In this document: positions 29,173 through 40,546 of the stretch, piece after piece
How positions within the stretch are numbered: the stretch's first letter is position 1
How the letters are laid out: each line of letters begins with the position of its first letter
NCBI RefSeq assembly: GCF_001640025.1
Contig: NC_031671.1
Location: forward strand, 1,736,001 to 1,800,000
DNA length: 64,000 nt
Reading direction: 5' to 3'
Origin: Sugiyamaella lignohabitans
Lineage: Eukaryota; Ascomycota; Dipodascomycetes; Dipodascales; Trichomonascaceae
The notes under the pieces: generated by a model
What the model saw: the letters and a program-made list of their open reading frames with translations, nothing else
What the model was told of the DNA's origin: nothing
Database searches by the model: none
Program-made: the position numbers and the translations under genes

Positions 29173-31200
29173 ATGTCTTCACAGGACTCGTCATTTTCAT
29201 CGACGGTGGCAGCCACAAATAAGAATCTGAGTCGGTTATCGAAAACAGTGGCGTCGACCGCAACAACACTCATGACTTCGTCGTACGGTGATCTCACAAA
29301 TACACATTATCAATCAGCTATGAAAGACATAGCCCGACAACCAGCATATCAAAAACGTCTCTTTGCATTCAATACTCGACGAGCTCCGTCTGAATTTGTC
29401 AAGACATCGCTATCGAGGAGCGAGATCCAGTATCGTGCAGTAACAAGCATTCCGGAAGAGCTTCTTCACAATATTCCTACTGCCGATGATAACAAATTCT
29501 CGTTATTTCAAGGGTTCCAGGCTACTACCGAAGAAATTAGCAGCCAGGATAAGGATATAGGGACCTCATCAAAGCTGTTAAAGGGAAAAGAATCAAGCCG
29601 TATACCATCGTCTCAGCCTTTATCGGTTCAACGAAATATTATTAATCATCATTTAGATATTTTGGAGATTCGCAAAGATCTGGCTGCTAATGAAATAAAA
29701 GAAATCGATCAGCGAATCGCGCATCTCAATTCGACTCGAATGATTGTTTTTGAAAGGATAGCTGAGTTGGAGCAGGAAGAACTGAAATTAGAAGCTGAAC
29801 TCGAACAACTGTCTATAAAGTTAGAAAAAGAAGAGAACAAAGATCACGCGGCCAGAGTTTCTAGTGAGAGTGGTAGTTCAAAGCTTGATTCCACAAGCAT
29901 TGGTATATCGACACCAAAAGAAACCAGTTCAGATGATAACGGCTGGTCGGATTTGGCTGCTGAGTCGCCATCTACACAACAGGCATCTTCTACATCACCA
30001 GCCGACCGCAGTTTTGCATCTAATTCCCAGGAAGAGGCTGTTGTAGTTGATTCACCACTTCTCTCTCAAAGCATATATGGCAAACTTCAAAATGAGACTG
30101 CCAGTACCAAGAAAAATAGAAATATTCGCCGACGAAACTCGCTTTCCAGGCGGAAAACAATGCCCACTCTTCAACAATTCTATGCTCCAGGAAAAAACAT
30201 TCGCACTATTGAAGCCCATTCTGATTCAATCACGGCTGTAGACTTTGATATTCCGTTCGGTACAATGGTTTCGGCCTCTATAGACGACTCGGTTCTTGTG
30301 TGGGATCTGAGTAAAGGAAAAGCTATCCGTGAACTAGATGGCCACAAAGCATCTGTCAAATGTTTACAAATGGAAAACAATCTGGTTGCTACTGGATCCG
30401 CTGATGCTACTGTAAAGCTGTGGGACTTAACTGGAGGAGACGAGGAACCTGCTGTAGAGGAAGATGATTATATTCCTAATGGCGATAACTGCTATGTTGA
30501 AACATTCGCAGCACATGTAGGGGAAATCACTGCCCTAAACTTTTCTGACAATACACTCGTGACCGGATCGGCCGATAAAACCATTCGTCAATGGGATATC
30601 CAGACAGGACGATGCTTGCAGACATTGGATGTGCTATGGGCATCTGCACAATCTTCAGCAGCGAGTGCTTTTGGCGGGTTTGATGATACCCGATGGAGAA
30701 GAAAGACTATGGTACCTGGAGCCGGTGGAGAAGTTTCTGCTGAGTATGACTTTGTGGGTGCTCTCCAATGTTTTGATGCTGCTCTTGCAACTGGTACTGC
30801 AGATGGTATTGTCAGACTTTGGGATCTTCGAACTGGTCAGGTTCACCGGTCGCTATTGGGTCACACCGGTCCTGTTACATGCCTACAATTTGATGATGTG
30901 CATCTTGCTACTGGCAGTTTAGACAGAAGCATCCGTATTTGGGATCTGAGAACCGGTAGCATTTTCGATGCTTTTGCATACGAGTCTCCTATAACTTCAC
31001 TTCACTTTGATACCAGAAGAATTGTATCTGCTAACAGTGAAAATACTGTCAAGATCTACGACCGTGAAGTTGAAAGACATTGGACCTGTGGTGCTGGAGA
31101 AGAGGACTCAACCGCTTCTGTCATCAACAGTGTACGTTACCGGGAAGGATACTTGATAGAAGGAAGAGAAGATGGAAAAATCGGTGTTTGGGCTTGCTAG
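29173..31200 (+). CDS. MDV1: Mitochondrial division WD40 adaptor Mdv1
   Basis: Mdv1 (and its paralogue Caf4) bridges the outer-membrane receptor Fis1 and the dynamin Dnm1 during mitochondrial fission. The 675-residue protein has an N-terminal region that would bind Fis1. A Gln/Glu/Lys-rich coiled coil spans about residues 155-220, followed by a Ser-rich linker. Seven WD40 blades begin at about residue 345 (TIEAHSDSITAVDF, then VWDLSKG, LWDLTGG, QWDIQTG, LWDLRTG, IWDLRTG and a final IGVWAC). The blade with DVLWASAQSSAASAFGG carries the family's inter-blade insertion. It is intronless. CAF4 cannot be excluded, but a single ancestral gene is expected in this lineage. Confidence 0.93.
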   Translation: MSSQDSSFSSTVAATNKNLSRLSKTVASTATTLMTSSYGDLTNTHYQSAMKDIARQPAYQKRLFAFNTRRAPSEFVKTSLSRSEIQYRAVTSIPEELLHNIPTADDNKFSLFQGFQATTEEISSQDKDIGTSSKLLKGKESSRIPSSQPLSVQRNIINHHLDILEIRKDLAANEIKEIDQRIAHLNSTRMIVFERIAELEQEELKLEAELEQLSIKLEKEENKDHAARVSSESGSSKLDSTSIGISTPKETSSDDNGWSDLAAESPSTQQASSTSPADRSFASNSQEEAVVVDSPLLSQSIYGKLQNETASTKKNRNIRRRNSLSRRKTMPTLQQFYAPGKNIRTIEAHSDSITAVDFDIPFGTMVSASIDDSVLVWDLSKGKAIRELDGHKASVKCLQMENNLVATGSADATVKLWDLTGGDEEPAVEEDDYIPNGDNCYVETFAAHVGEITALNFSDNTLVTGSADKTIRQWDIQTGRCLQTLDVLWASAQSSAASAFGGFDDTRWRRKTMVPGAGGEVSAEYDFVGALQCFDAALATGTADGIVRLWDLRTGQVHRSLLGHTGPVTCLQFDDVHLATGSLDRSIRIWDLRTGSIFDAFAYESPITSLHFDTRRIVSANSENTVKIYDREVERHWTCGAGEEDSTASVINSVRYREGYLIEGREDGKIGVWAC

Positions 31201-31338
31201 CTATAACATATTGTATATAGAAATAAAGTTATTTACCTCACCTTGGCTCTATACTGGAAAAAAAAGTGCTGATTTGGCATACAAAGTGAGAACCAAGTCT
31301 CAGTAAGAGGGAGATGGTCGACTCGGATGGGGGGAGTT

Positions 31339-31396
31339 TACCTCCGGCGGCTAGCGCTGCCCTAGACCCTGTGGCTCCGCTGGCTTCGCTCGAGTT
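31339..31396 (-). repeat. GC-rich repeat, degenerate single X unit
   Basis: CCTCCGGCGGCTAGCGCTGC and GGCTTCGCTCGAG are recognisable with several substitutions. It lies between MDV1 and the tRNA-Ser gene. Confidence 0.85.
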
Positions 31397-31480
31397 GGGC
31401 TTGGGGACCTGGCCACATCTTAGGACTCGGTTCGTGTTACCGGCAGCAGCAGCCATTCGTCTACTTCACCAGACAACTAA

Positions 31481-31562
31481 GGCACTATGGCCGAGCGGTT
31501 AAGGCGAAAGATTAGAAATCTTTTGGGATTTTCCCGCGCAGGTTCGAGTCCTGCTGGTGTCG
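31481..31562 (+). tRNA. tRNA-Ser (anticodon AGA)
   Basis: An 82 nt cloverleaf: acceptor GGCACTA pairs with TGGTGTC using two G-U pairs, and the discriminator is G. The anticodon stem-loop is AAAGATT-AGA-AATCTTT, a long serine-type variable arm follows, and the T arm is GCAGG-TTCGAGT-CCTGC. There is no intron. A run of eight T's starts a few bases downstream. Confidence 0.97.
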
Positions 31563-32459
31563 TCATCTTTTTTTTGTTTGACCATATTCTAGTTCTTGCT
31601 CTGGATCCTAACATTAGAATGAGGCAACTTGATACCCTGCCGTTCACAGAAATCCAACGTAGTGTATTTCAATATTACATCAGAAACCCTCTTGGAACTG
31701 TTACGACAGCAGTTGGTCGAAGAACGAGAAATATCGAGAAAGAAAACTATTCAAGTATTTCAGTCACCATATGGGCATTTTGAAACTGAGTAGAGCTCCT
31801 AACTTCACTTCGTGAAGTATCTATGTCATCGTGAAATTTTTAGTTATAAGCCAAATGTCGAGGATCTAGATATTTGATTGATGCCAAGTATCTCATGATT
31901 AATATTCCGTACTTGGCAAGTTTTAATTTAGTTCACTGATAGATTATTGACATTAAGCTGGCAGTATGAACGTGAGCTATTGTCGCATACTATACCATAT
32001 ATACAAGGATCTATGTACCATAATTTCAATGCGATCAAGAAATGTTCGCCTACGTGAACGACAATATAGTCATCAAAGAATCAGAATCAATATTTCTGAA
32101 CGAGCTGGTGTATTTTATATTCAATCAGATATACTCGGCAATGGAAAGACCGTATAGTCAAAACAGCCGCCTTAGAATCAACATGACCGAACAGACCTAC
32201 ATATTTTTAAAAATCGATTGGCTCGTAGTCACATCGTCCATCCAGGGCCATTAAAAATAAGTTTTAGAAAATAAAAACCAAAAAAACAATGAATAACAAA
32301 AACAGAATAATCAAAATAAAATCATCTCCAAGATGAGGAAACACAAATGCAAATAAATAATGTAAAATGTGACCGATAATGACACAGCAGTTTATGTGCC
32401 GTAACTACCGGGATGCCAAAAGATCAATTGTGAACGAAAACGGAAATTCATCAGAAAAT
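31563..32459. other. 0.9 kb AT-rich spacer after tRNA-Ser
   Basis: It begins with the Pol III terminator (TCATCTTTTTTTT). The short frames around 31970-32250 resemble nothing I know. No repeat unit is present. Confidence 0.55.
31566..31575 (+). terminator. Pol III terminator of tRNA-Ser
   Basis: A T8 run starts within 6 nt of the tRNA 3' end. Confidence 0.85.
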
Positions 32460-32681
32460 TTACCTAATAACAACAACGTCTTTTGATTTCCATTGCTCAT
32501 TTCGATCTTCAGTTGAAGCAGCCAGGTTCTTCTTCTTCTTGGCTGATTCAGAGCCCACGGAACCTGGTCGAGCGGGACATGGCAGCAATTGAGGGGAAGC
32601 CACTGTCATAACAGCAATGACAAATGTCACAGAAAAAAGCGAAGTGGTCAATCGCGACCGTGACGATGCCTTAATATACAT
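32460..32681 (-). CDS. Possible small single-pass membrane protein with LPCPAR motif
   Basis: The 73-residue frame starts MYIKASSRSRLTTS. A hydrophobic helix (LFSVTFVIAVMTVASPQLL) follows, then LPCPAR and a charged Lys-rich tail. The pattern of a short basic N-terminus, one helix and LPCP resembles small fungal mitochondrial-type proteins I half remember, but I cannot name the family. A longer frame from 32771 adds 30 unremarkable residues. The gene may have a further exon, because the stop overlaps a possible GTAAAT donor. A chance frame is possible. Confidence 0.4.
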   Translation of the reverse strand: MYIKASSRSRLTTSLFSVTFVIAVMTVASPQLLPCPARPGSVGSESAKKKKNLAASTEDRNEQWKSKDVVVIR

Positions 32682-32864
32682 TTTCCCTCTATATCTGACC
32701 TGGCAGTTATAACACGAACCTGGCGTGATCCTCGAATGCACGCAAGTTAACGCTGAAATTTCTCGGTGCAATCAGTATACAATGCATTTCATTGGACCAC
32801 GCGCCGCCAGCCGTGTACATGCACCATGCACAGGGCCCTGCGTAGACCCTGCATCTGACAGGCA

Positions 32865-33000
32865 TGCCTCCGGCGGCTGGGGCTCCGCTCCAGACCCTGG
32901 TTGCTCCTCTCGCTGCACTCGCGTCGCTAGATTGGGGGTCAGAAACCTCTGCAAAGCAGGAGTAACGAAGTCTGGGACGTAGCCCCAGCCGCCGGAGGCA
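32865..33000. repeat. GC-rich inverted repeat, full X-Y element, diverged
   Basis: An X unit with altered loop and an AAA-loop Y unit face outward. Several stem positions are mutated. It ends 42 bp from the CCT7 stop. Confidence 0.92.
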
Positions 33001-33041
33001 CAGTGGGCGATAAAAAAGGTTAATTACATGAATGATTCTAT

Positions 33042-34712
33042 TTAACGGGGCATACGGCCTTGAAGAGCTCGTTGTGGAGCACCTTGGGGCATGGGGGGAC
33101 CTGTCTGAGGAGCAGCACTTTCTTCGTTCTTGACAGTTTCGTCGACAGAGAGGATAAGACAGGCTGCTTCGGTAGCAGATTGCAGAGCGTTGATTTTCAC
33201 GAGAGCCGGCTCCCAGACGAAACGAGCGTAGTTGTCAGAGATACCGGCGGTGTCGAAATCGATGCCGGCCCATTTGTCGCCCTTGGCATGACGCATTCGG
33301 AGCTTGTTGAGCAGGTCTGTGCCGTCGAAACCGGCATTGTCGCACAATTGTCGGGGAATCACCTCTAAAGCACGGGCAAAGGCCGCAATAATCAGTTGTT
33401 GTTTGCCAGGAATAGTCTTCGAGTGCTCACGAAGATACTTGGAGATTTCCATCTCACAGGCACCTCCTCCAGCAACAATGGTATTATTTTTCACTGATCT
33501 CTTAACAATCATGATAGCGTCATGAAGAGACCGCTCGACCTCGGCAATGAACTGGTCAGATCCTCCTCTCAGAACCAAAGTGCATGTCTTGGCTTTAGGA
33601 CAGCCAGTGAAGAAATTGTATCTCTCAGCACCAATTTGCTTTTCCTCGAAATTATCACAAGTTCCAAGATGCTCAGGAAGAATGTCAGAACAGGTCGATT
33701 GAATAGATCCTCCAACTGCAGACACAACACGGTTCATATCGTCAGAACTCACTCTACCGGCACAGAAAATGTTCCTGTCAGCAAAGTACTGGGTAGCCAA
33801 ATCGCCAATTGGCAGCTTGGACAACACTACATTAGCACCAGATGCCTCAATGGCTTCTAATTTGTTGTAAATGATCTGCCATTCAGCATCGACAACTGCC
33901 TGGTACTCGGAAACTTGCTCCACACGCACTTCAGCATTGTCCTTTTCGGCTTTTAATTCTAATTCGACATTCAAACATAGAACCTTGGGATTGGTGAACT
34001 TTTTGGGTTGTTGCTCAAATCCGGCATATGCAAACGTCTTTTTGAATGCCACTCCGTCAACAAACATGGTATCTTCAATGGCACCTCCTGGCACCTTCTT
34101 GATACCAATGAGTTTCTCATTAAGATCATCCTGATCCAGGGTCAATACTGTGTCGACTACCATTTTAGTGAAGAAATCCGAATTGTTGTGAATGAGTTTG
34201 GATGACATGGCCGTCGATGCACATCGTTCTAATAATTCTCGGAATTGGTTGGGGTCCGATTTTTCAATCTTGACTGCCAGTTCGTTGCGGATCTTGTCCA
34301 CTGCTAATCTAGCAGCTGCTCTGTATCCTTTAATAATTGTGTGAGTAGAAACGTTTTCCTCGACAAATGCTTTACTTTCTTTCAGCAATTCGCCGGCTAA
34401 TAGGGTAACTGAGGTGGTACCATCACCAACCTCTGCATCTTGAGCACGGGAGATATCCACCAGAACTTTGGCAGCTGGATGGACCACATCAAGCAATTTC
34501 AAAATAGTAGCTCCATCATTAGAGATGGTGGTCTCGCCTCTGTTGCCAACAATGAGAATATCTGAACCAAGTGGACCCAACGTGGGTCTCAACGTGTCCT
34601 GGATAGCAATACACGCGTTGATATTACTAATGATCTGTCCCTTGCCCTGTGAAGCATCGGTTCCTTCCTTCAGAACCACAATCGTAGGGGTCTGACCGCC
34701 GAAATTGTTCAT
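33042..34712 (-). CDS. CCT7: Chaperonin TRiC/CCT subunit eta
   Basis: One of eight subunits of the cytosolic double-ring chaperonin that folds actin, tubulin and WD40 proteins. The 556-residue protein has the N-terminal [20 protein letters not shown], the ATP-binding motif [20 protein letters not shown], and GDGTTSV with the catalytic Asp. The eta-specific [11 protein letters not shown] and [15 protein letters not shown] block ([12 protein letters not shown]) and GAGGGA-type [11 protein letters not shown] follow. Identity to the S. cerevisiae protein is high throughout. The C-terminus is Gly/Pro/Arg-rich, as usual. It is intronless. Confidence 0.97.
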   Translation of the reverse strand: MNNFGGQTPTIVVLKEGTDASQGKGQIISNINACIAIQDTLRPTLGPLGSDILIVGNRGETTISNDGATILKLLDVVHPAAKVLVDISRAQDAEVGDGTTSVTLLAGELLKESKAFVEENVSTHTIIKGYRAAARLAVDKIRNELAVKIEKSDPNQFRELLERCASTAMSSKLIHNNSDFFTKMVVDTVLTLDQDDLNEKLIGIKKVPGGAIEDTMFVDGVAFKKTFAYAGFEQQPKKFTNPKVLCLNVELELKAEKDNAEVRVEQVSEYQAVVDAEWQIIYNKLEAIEASGANVVLSKLPIGDLATQYFADRNIFCAGRVSSDDMNRVVSAVGGSIQSTCSDILPEHLGTCDNFEEKQIGAERYNFFTGCPKAKTCTLVLRGGSDQFIAEVERSLHDAIMIVKRSVKNNTIVAGGGACEMEISKYLREHSKTIPGKQQLIIAAFARALEVIPRQLCDNAGFDGTDLLNKLRMRHAKGDKWAGIDFDTAGISDNYARFVWEPALVKINALQSATEAACLILSVDETVKNEESAAPQTGPPMPQGAPQRALQGRMPR

Positions 34713-35829
34713 TGTTTATTAGCCTGAGTTGATAAGCACAAATTGCCTTGCAAATTGTCGTTGTCGTCTGGTCGGCTGTCGTTGTGTTTACTGCAAAACT
34801 ACTGTAGCCTTCTATTGATGTACTATAGAACTTTTCATTTTGATCCATTTCTCACCCTAACCTCGATCCCTTGCCAGGGTCCTGACGGGTTGCCTCCGAC
34901 GGCTGGGGCTCTATTCCAGACACCGTGGCTCCTCACGCTACGCTCGAGTCATTATGTATACGGGTTGTTACTTGATTTTGTGGGATTTTTGACTGGTTTT
35001 TTAGTTTTTGCCTCTGAAAATTGACTGGATCGTACTTTGAACGCTTGGGACTCGGACTATAAGCGCATAAGTGATCATTTTTGGGATATTGAATATATAT
35101 TATAGAACGCCAGCTTGACGCGCACTCAATTAATTAAATGGCTGAGCTCATCACTTCTATACCGCATGTCAACTGCTGTTTGAAGAGGCCCAAGCGATAT
35201 TTCATTATTTAACTTCCAAACTCGATACTGGATTTCATATCACAGCAGGTAACAATTTCAACAACAGCGCGATAGGAAGACGACATATTTAGAATTTTTA
35301 AAAAGCTTTGTTTCAACACCGGATTTACATTGTTATTTAACCAGCATCAGCACAATTGACCCGAGGTAGCTTGCTAATTGGAAGACCGAACGACTTCTTT
35401 AATCGAATAAGAAACTCGGCGCTACAATCTTGACGGTATACTTAATAAAATTCAGCAAATCGACCATTTGACGTATCGTTATTATATAAAACTGTTCGTT
35501 CGATAATTAACTGTTATTGGGTTGTAAGGTATACCTCTAAGATACCCCTGTAGTAGGAATCTCTGACAGTGAGAATCTACTGTTACTTTTTTTATCTTAT
35601 ATATTCTTTTGCCTCTAGATAAGCCATAGAGTACTACTAACATATACCCTCATTCTAGCATTGAAATATATATTGGCGTTGTTTTGTCGTTCGTTGGTTT
35701 TTGGTGACCTCAAATCTTTTACCTTCATTATTTTATCTGTAGGTTCCTCACTGTGGGCATTGACATTTTATTTTGAGACTCGTTTGAAACTATTTTTGAG
35801 AACCCTGTGGCAAGTATAAGATCTATAGA
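34713..35829. other. Divergent intergenic region CCT7/acidic protein
   Basis: 1.1 kb of AT-rich promoter DNA with one decayed X repeat unit (34891-34950). No gene is seen. Confidence 0.6.
34891..34950 (-). repeat. GC-rich repeat, degenerate single X unit
   Basis: TGCCTCCGACGGCTGGGGCT is kept, but the opposite arm of the middle hairpin is mutated (CTATTCCAG). The outer hairpin still ends CGCTCGAGTC. Confidence 0.85.
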
Positions 35830-38059
35830 ATGTCTGACGACCATGAAATGGAAGTCATTGACGCTGAAGGCTTGAATATAGTGGCCATGCTCGAGGAAGA
35901 AGATGACGGAGATGCTATTATAGCCGAAATAGACCATGACGATGGGGATGCTGAAATGCTTGATGGCGAAGGTGATGAAATTACCACTTTAAATGATCCA
36001 TTGACTGGTGACGGACAAGCTGTCAAATCCTCAGAAGAAGTAAATGACGACTTGGCTTTGGACGAGATGTTCGAATCAATCGAACGAGGAGATGACATGG
36101 AAGTCAATGAGTCTCTCGATACGCAAAAAGACTCAAGGCCAAATCGTGGCATGTCTGAGATCCCACTCCAATCTGAGCCCTCAACCCAGTTTCCAATAGA
36201 TCCTACAGCAATAAATTCTGCTTCCGATTTGCCTGCTGAGCCTGTAGTATCAAATACTGCTCTAAACTTTGCAAGTGAAACTGTCATTATCACAGATATT
36301 GAAGAGGCAGAAGATGTGGGCAGAGACTCCCAAGTGTCTATTGACCAACCAGATTCATTAATAGTCGAGACACATGAGAATACTTCTCTTGAACAGCCTC
36401 TTGAAACGTTAGCAGAGGCTCAAGTTGGGACAAGTGAATCTGTCGTTGTAGAAGATACTAGTGATGATATTTATGTACAGGAAGTACAAGAAGTTCACGA
36501 TGTTGACGTTGTGCCTATTGTTGAAGAGCCTGTATCAGAGCTAGGAGTAGACCATCAGGTGAACCCAGATGACAATGCTGACAAAAGTAGTGAACTACAA
36601 TCAACAGTGGAGACGGCAAGTTTGGAGAGCACGATACTAGCCGAAAACGTGGTAGAATTGCTTGAAGATACGATAGATGAAGAAAATGAGGCTGAAGGTG
36701 ACGGCGTGAAGGCTACAATTGACGAGAGTGCTCTTGAATATGACGAACTGCCTGTTGAAGAGGTTTACTCGCTAGCGGATGATCAGCTTGCTGCAGAAAA
36801 AAATGAAGATAATACTACTAAAGGCACAGATGTCATTCCAGAAGCATTAAATGAGACTACTACAGATACAGCAGAAGTGAATAAACCTGACTACTCAAGT
36901 GCTGCTGAAGCGGTTGAAGGGGATAGCGTGAAATTAGAGCCACTTGTAGAGCCTTTTGCCACGAGCGAGGGAAATGAACAGCTTGAGCATGTCACCCCTT
37001 TATTAACAATCCCCATATCCATCACATATAACCTTCAGACCCATATCCTCTATTCCATTCCTGACATTGACGAGTCACTCTCTGAATTTACCGTATTGGT
37101 TGATGGTAGCGAGCCTTCAGATATGACTATTGAAGAGCTTTTTGTTATTATACGCGAATCGGTAACAGATGAGCACCGGCCTTTTGCAATGGACGACGAG
37201 TTAATTCTTGAATTCAATCAATTAGGATTGGTTTTGGGAGAGGTAAGTTTAACATTCTCTACTGAAATGTTTAGCTATTCAATACGCATACTAACAATTG
37301 TAGGATAACTTTTATGCCAAAGATGTTACTGTTCATGATTTTGCTCGTCTTTTTGAAGACCTTGTCAGAAATACACCAGAAGATCAGAGACCACTGACTT
37401 TTGAGATCACTGTTGCGTGTCATCGTCGGTTTACTTGCCTGTTTAATTTACTCTCAGAAAATGCTCGCACTGGTATGGGATTAGCAGAAGCGCGCCACTT
37501 TATCGAACACTCGTCTGGAGCACCAATACCGGACGACGAAAGTTATGATGAGATCCAGTATCAAGTAGACGAACAAGCAGAAGCTGAAGATGAAAAGGCT
37601 CCAATAGACGATGTTGATCCTGTTTCTGTCGAGAATGATAATGAGACTGAAAATTTGGAGGAGAGTGAAGATGTGCATGACGAACTGGAGGCTGAATTAG
37701 GTATAGAGGAAGACGCTATGGACAACATAGAAGGCGTTCTTTCAAATGGAGAGGCGATTGGAGTACAAGGAGATGCTTCTGTGGTGGATGACGGTGGTGT
37801 TGTCGATATAGATGTCTCATTGCAACGGACTGAGGATGATCCTCTAGTGGATAATGAGGAGACTGAAGTGACACGAGAGAACGAAAATGGCATCAATGAT
37901 GAGACAAACAGTAATCCAGTTGGTGGACTTCAGTCTAATGGTACTCCATCTCATGGGCACACCAATGATAGCATGCCGCCAGATACGACGGCAAACCACA
38001 AAAGAGGTTTCACTGAGAATGACGAACATGAAACCAAAAAGACCAGGCTCTCAGAATGA
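35830..38059 (+). CDS. Acidic fungal protein of unknown function (2 exons)
   Basis: Exons 35830-37242 and 37304-38059 give 722 residues. Most of the chain is Asp/Glu-rich and likely disordered. The ordered part lies around residues 395-525 and spans the junction: TYNLQTHILYSIPDIDESLSEF, then DDELILEFNQLGLVLGEDNFYAKDVTVHDFARLF and HRRFTCLFNLLSENARTG. It resembles an uncharacterised fungal domain in which a -FFL-D- segment precedes a D-EL-L-I--LGL motif; that recollection is weak. A basic patch near the C-terminus (HKRGF, KKTRL) could be a nuclear signal. No function is assigned. Confidence 0.8.
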
Positions 38060-38130
38060 TTGATGACCGGCCAACTACAAAAATTAGGTATATATTTTAG
38101 CTTAGCAGAAGAGTGTATTAATACAGAGCA

Positions 38131-39415
38131 CTACAGTTTCGATTCTCCATTGGTTAGAAGTTGGACAGCTTCAATGGCCATTCCATATCCACTTTGATAT
38201 CCTGTACCACCAGCACCGTAGTTGTGAATAATTGCACGACCATCAGGAAGAACCTCTTTCTCGATACGATTTCCCCCTTTTCTAGCAGGACGGAGACCTG
38301 CTGCTTCTCGAATAACCTCCAAAGGATGGCCATCCTTTATAAGATCAGGACAGACGGCGGCTGTTCTCTCAATAATGGATTCAGTCTCAAACCCAAAAGT
38401 GTCTCCAGTCCAGTTATTCTCCTGGTAGTATCCACCAAGAATGACATGACCACCCGAAAATGGACGTGGAATAATATAAGTAATAAAATGGCCATCAAAA
38501 AAAGAGTAATTCTGTCTGATATGAGGAGCCTTGACTACTACCACCTGACCACGAATAGGATAAACTTTCTGGTCGGTGACTCCACCCAGAGATCTAGCAC
38601 CGATACCGGTACAATTGAAGACTACCTGAGTCTCTTTGGAAACAAACGCTTCCTTAACATCAGCGACCCTACGACGTACAAATACAACACCTCTATCGAT
38701 AAGATATGACTTCAAAAACTTGAGAAACTGGGGCGAATAGAAATTATATGTGGTGTACTCAACACCAAACCCAGCAAACTCGGGCAATCTGTCCTTGGGA
38801 ATCACAGAGAACTGTCCTGTTAGTACTATACGGGTCTGTTATGCCTCCGGCGGCTGGGGCTACGCCCCAGACCCCGTTGCTCCTGCTTCGCAGGAGATGG
38901 CCAGGGATCCCCACGCAACGACTCGAGCGAAGCGAGAGGAGTAGCGGGGTCTGGGGCGCAGCCCCAGCCGCCGGAGGCAGACCACTTACATCAGGAATAT
39001 ACTTCTTCTGAGAGTCGAATTTGGCAGCATCTGGAGCAGTCAGCCAGTACTCAGTTGTTCGGAGTCGTTCGAGACCCGCTTTCTCGCCGAATTTCTTGAA
39101 GATGCCGGCGAGGTGCTGGAATGACACCCGGTCGTATCTCAGGGCTGCTTCGTCGTCTCCTGATATGGACGAGAAGTTGGCACCTGCCCATGGAGAGGTG
39201 TAATTGATGGACTGGTCGCCTGGTAAATACTCAGCTATGACCGTGATGTCCCGAGCCCGGTCTTGTGTTGACAGTATAAAGGCTGTATAAAGACCTATGA
39301 TCCCTGCACTGCATCTTCGTTAGAAATAAAAACCGTAATTCTTTCTTTAAGCTCCATTTAATTGAGTCGACCGTTGACTGATGACTCACCCTAGAATAAC
39401 AATTTTCTCACCCAT
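38131..39415 (-). CDS. Peroxisomal D-amino-acid oxidase (3 exons)
   Basis: FAD enzyme that oxidises D-amino acids to keto acids, ammonia and H2O2. Exons 39415-39390 (26 nt), 39308-38990 and 38811-38131 give 341 residues. The FAD-binding GAGIIG is split by intron 1. YTSPWAGANFSS, YPIRGQVVVV, GLRPAR (substrate-carboxylate Arg region) and HNYGAGGTGYQSGYG are classic for the family. The C-terminus is SKL, a canonical PTS1 signal. Intron 2 (38989-38812) is largely one full X-Y repeat element. Reading through it stays open, so an intronless prediction would insert Pro/Ala-rich sequence. Confidence 0.93.
38842..38979. repeat. GC-rich inverted repeat, full X-Y element in DAAO intron 2
   Basis: Y unit at the low-coordinate side (middle loop GTA on the minus strand) and X unit at the high side. 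It occupies about 138 of the 178 intron bases, ending 10 bp from the donor. Confidence 0.96.
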
Positions 39416-39736
39416 TGTTCGTTAGATCAGTTAATGAATTGACGATAATCAAATATTATAGGATGACTATCAGGTCAAACTTAAGCGCCTGCCAAGATTA
39501 TACCAGATACGGGATTTTTCACGACGATCAGTAGCTTATCGGATAAGAAGAAAAACAAACTAACCGGCTGTAGGGACTCGGTCAAAAGAGACAAGTAAAG
39601 ACTAATATACCCGAGTCTAGGATTGAGTTTAGGTTGGGTTGAAGAGAGAGTCACAGTATCTGAGGAAATTTTGGGAGATTATAGTGTGATTACTTCGTAT
39701 GTGATTATAGTATTTCAAATAAATATGCGTGCCCTG
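39416..39736. other. DAAO promoter region
   Basis: 320 bp between the DAAO start and the UTP30 stop. AT-rich, no repeat unit, no gene. Confidence 0.55.
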
Positions 39737-40546
39737 TTAAAGATCAACTACAGGCAAGCTAATGCTATCAGCAGTCTTAATATGGATAGAGACTACATTT
39801 GACCATCCCCCGACAGCATCTACGTTTCCGACAATACCGTCAATAGCAGTATTTATATTGTCGATTAGTTTAGACATGGTGTCGGGGTCAGATATTCCAA
39901 CCAGAACTGAAAAGCAGGTACTTCCCTGTTTCGGAATCACCAGAACTGTGGACTTGTTAACAAGCTTTTTCATCTGATACAGAACTAATCGCGGATCAAT
40001 AACTTCTTGAGACCCTTTTGGTAGCTTTGGATCTTTAGCTGTGATTTGAATTGGCACTGGAACGGTCTTGCCAGTCTTGTATAGTGATGCAGGTATAGTA
40101 TCAGGCAGCAGATGAATAATATTGGCTTGTGCGACAATCAGATCAAACTTTTCAATGGAAATTTGGGCTTTTTTAGAATTAGATGATGGTTTTGATGCAG
40201 CTACTCGCGACCGTAGTTTTGATATGGAAACAATCTCTGTGAACAAGTCATGAGTGGGTGAATTTTTGTCGTCTTCAAGCACTTTCTGGAACTTTTGTTG
40301 TGGGTCCTTGACAATTAAACATATAGTCATATCATTTAACTTCTTTTCTCTTGCTCTATGTGGTAGAGAGATCAAGACTGGCGATGAAACTCTCTTATTG
40401 CCTTCCAGAGGCTTTCCCTTTCCAGGATTCTTCTTTACAGTGATTTGGAGATATACAGGCGAGTTTGGATGCTTCGATAAAAGTCCGCTGACAGCCTGAG
40501 CTGTCAACCTCTTAGGAGGAGTCACCACCTTATCGGTCATAGTCAT
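39737..40546 (-). CDS. UTP30: Ribosomal L1-domain protein Utp30
   Basis: Nucleolar L1-fold protein associated with the 90S pre-ribosome. The 269-residue length matches Utp30 and is shorter than the related Cic1. The L1-like core includes VLISLPH and ICLIVKDPQQKFQ, then FDLIVAQANIIHLLPDTI, and IPKQGSTCFSVLVG in domain I. The Lys/Arg-rich N-terminus (TPPKRLTA, KKNPGKGK) fits RNA binding. It is intronless and lies downstream of DAAO on the same strand. Confidence 0.8.
   Translation of the reverse strand: MTMTDKVVTPPKRLTAQAVSGLLSKHPNSPVYLQITVKKNPGKGKPLEGNKRVSSPVLISLPHRAREKKLNDMTICLIVKDPQQKFQKVLEDDKNSPTHDLFTEIVSISKLRSRVAASKPSSNSKKAQISIEKFDLIVAQANIIHLLPDTIPASLYKTGKTVPVPIQITAKDPKLPKGSQEVIDPRLVLYQMKKLVNKSTVLVIPKQGSTCFSVLVGISDPDTMSKLIDNINTAIDGIVGNVDAVGGWSNVVSIHIKTADSISLPVVDL

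Noticed and set aside
31966..32254. Overlapping 63- and 70-codon frames after tRNA-Ser
   Set aside because: Neither shows motifs, and the two frames overlap without a start context. Possibly a relic, but not supportable.
37561..37896. 111-codon Ser-rich minus-strand frame
   Set aside because: It is the antisense of the acidic coding region: Glu/Asp codons read as Ser/Leu-rich on the other strand.
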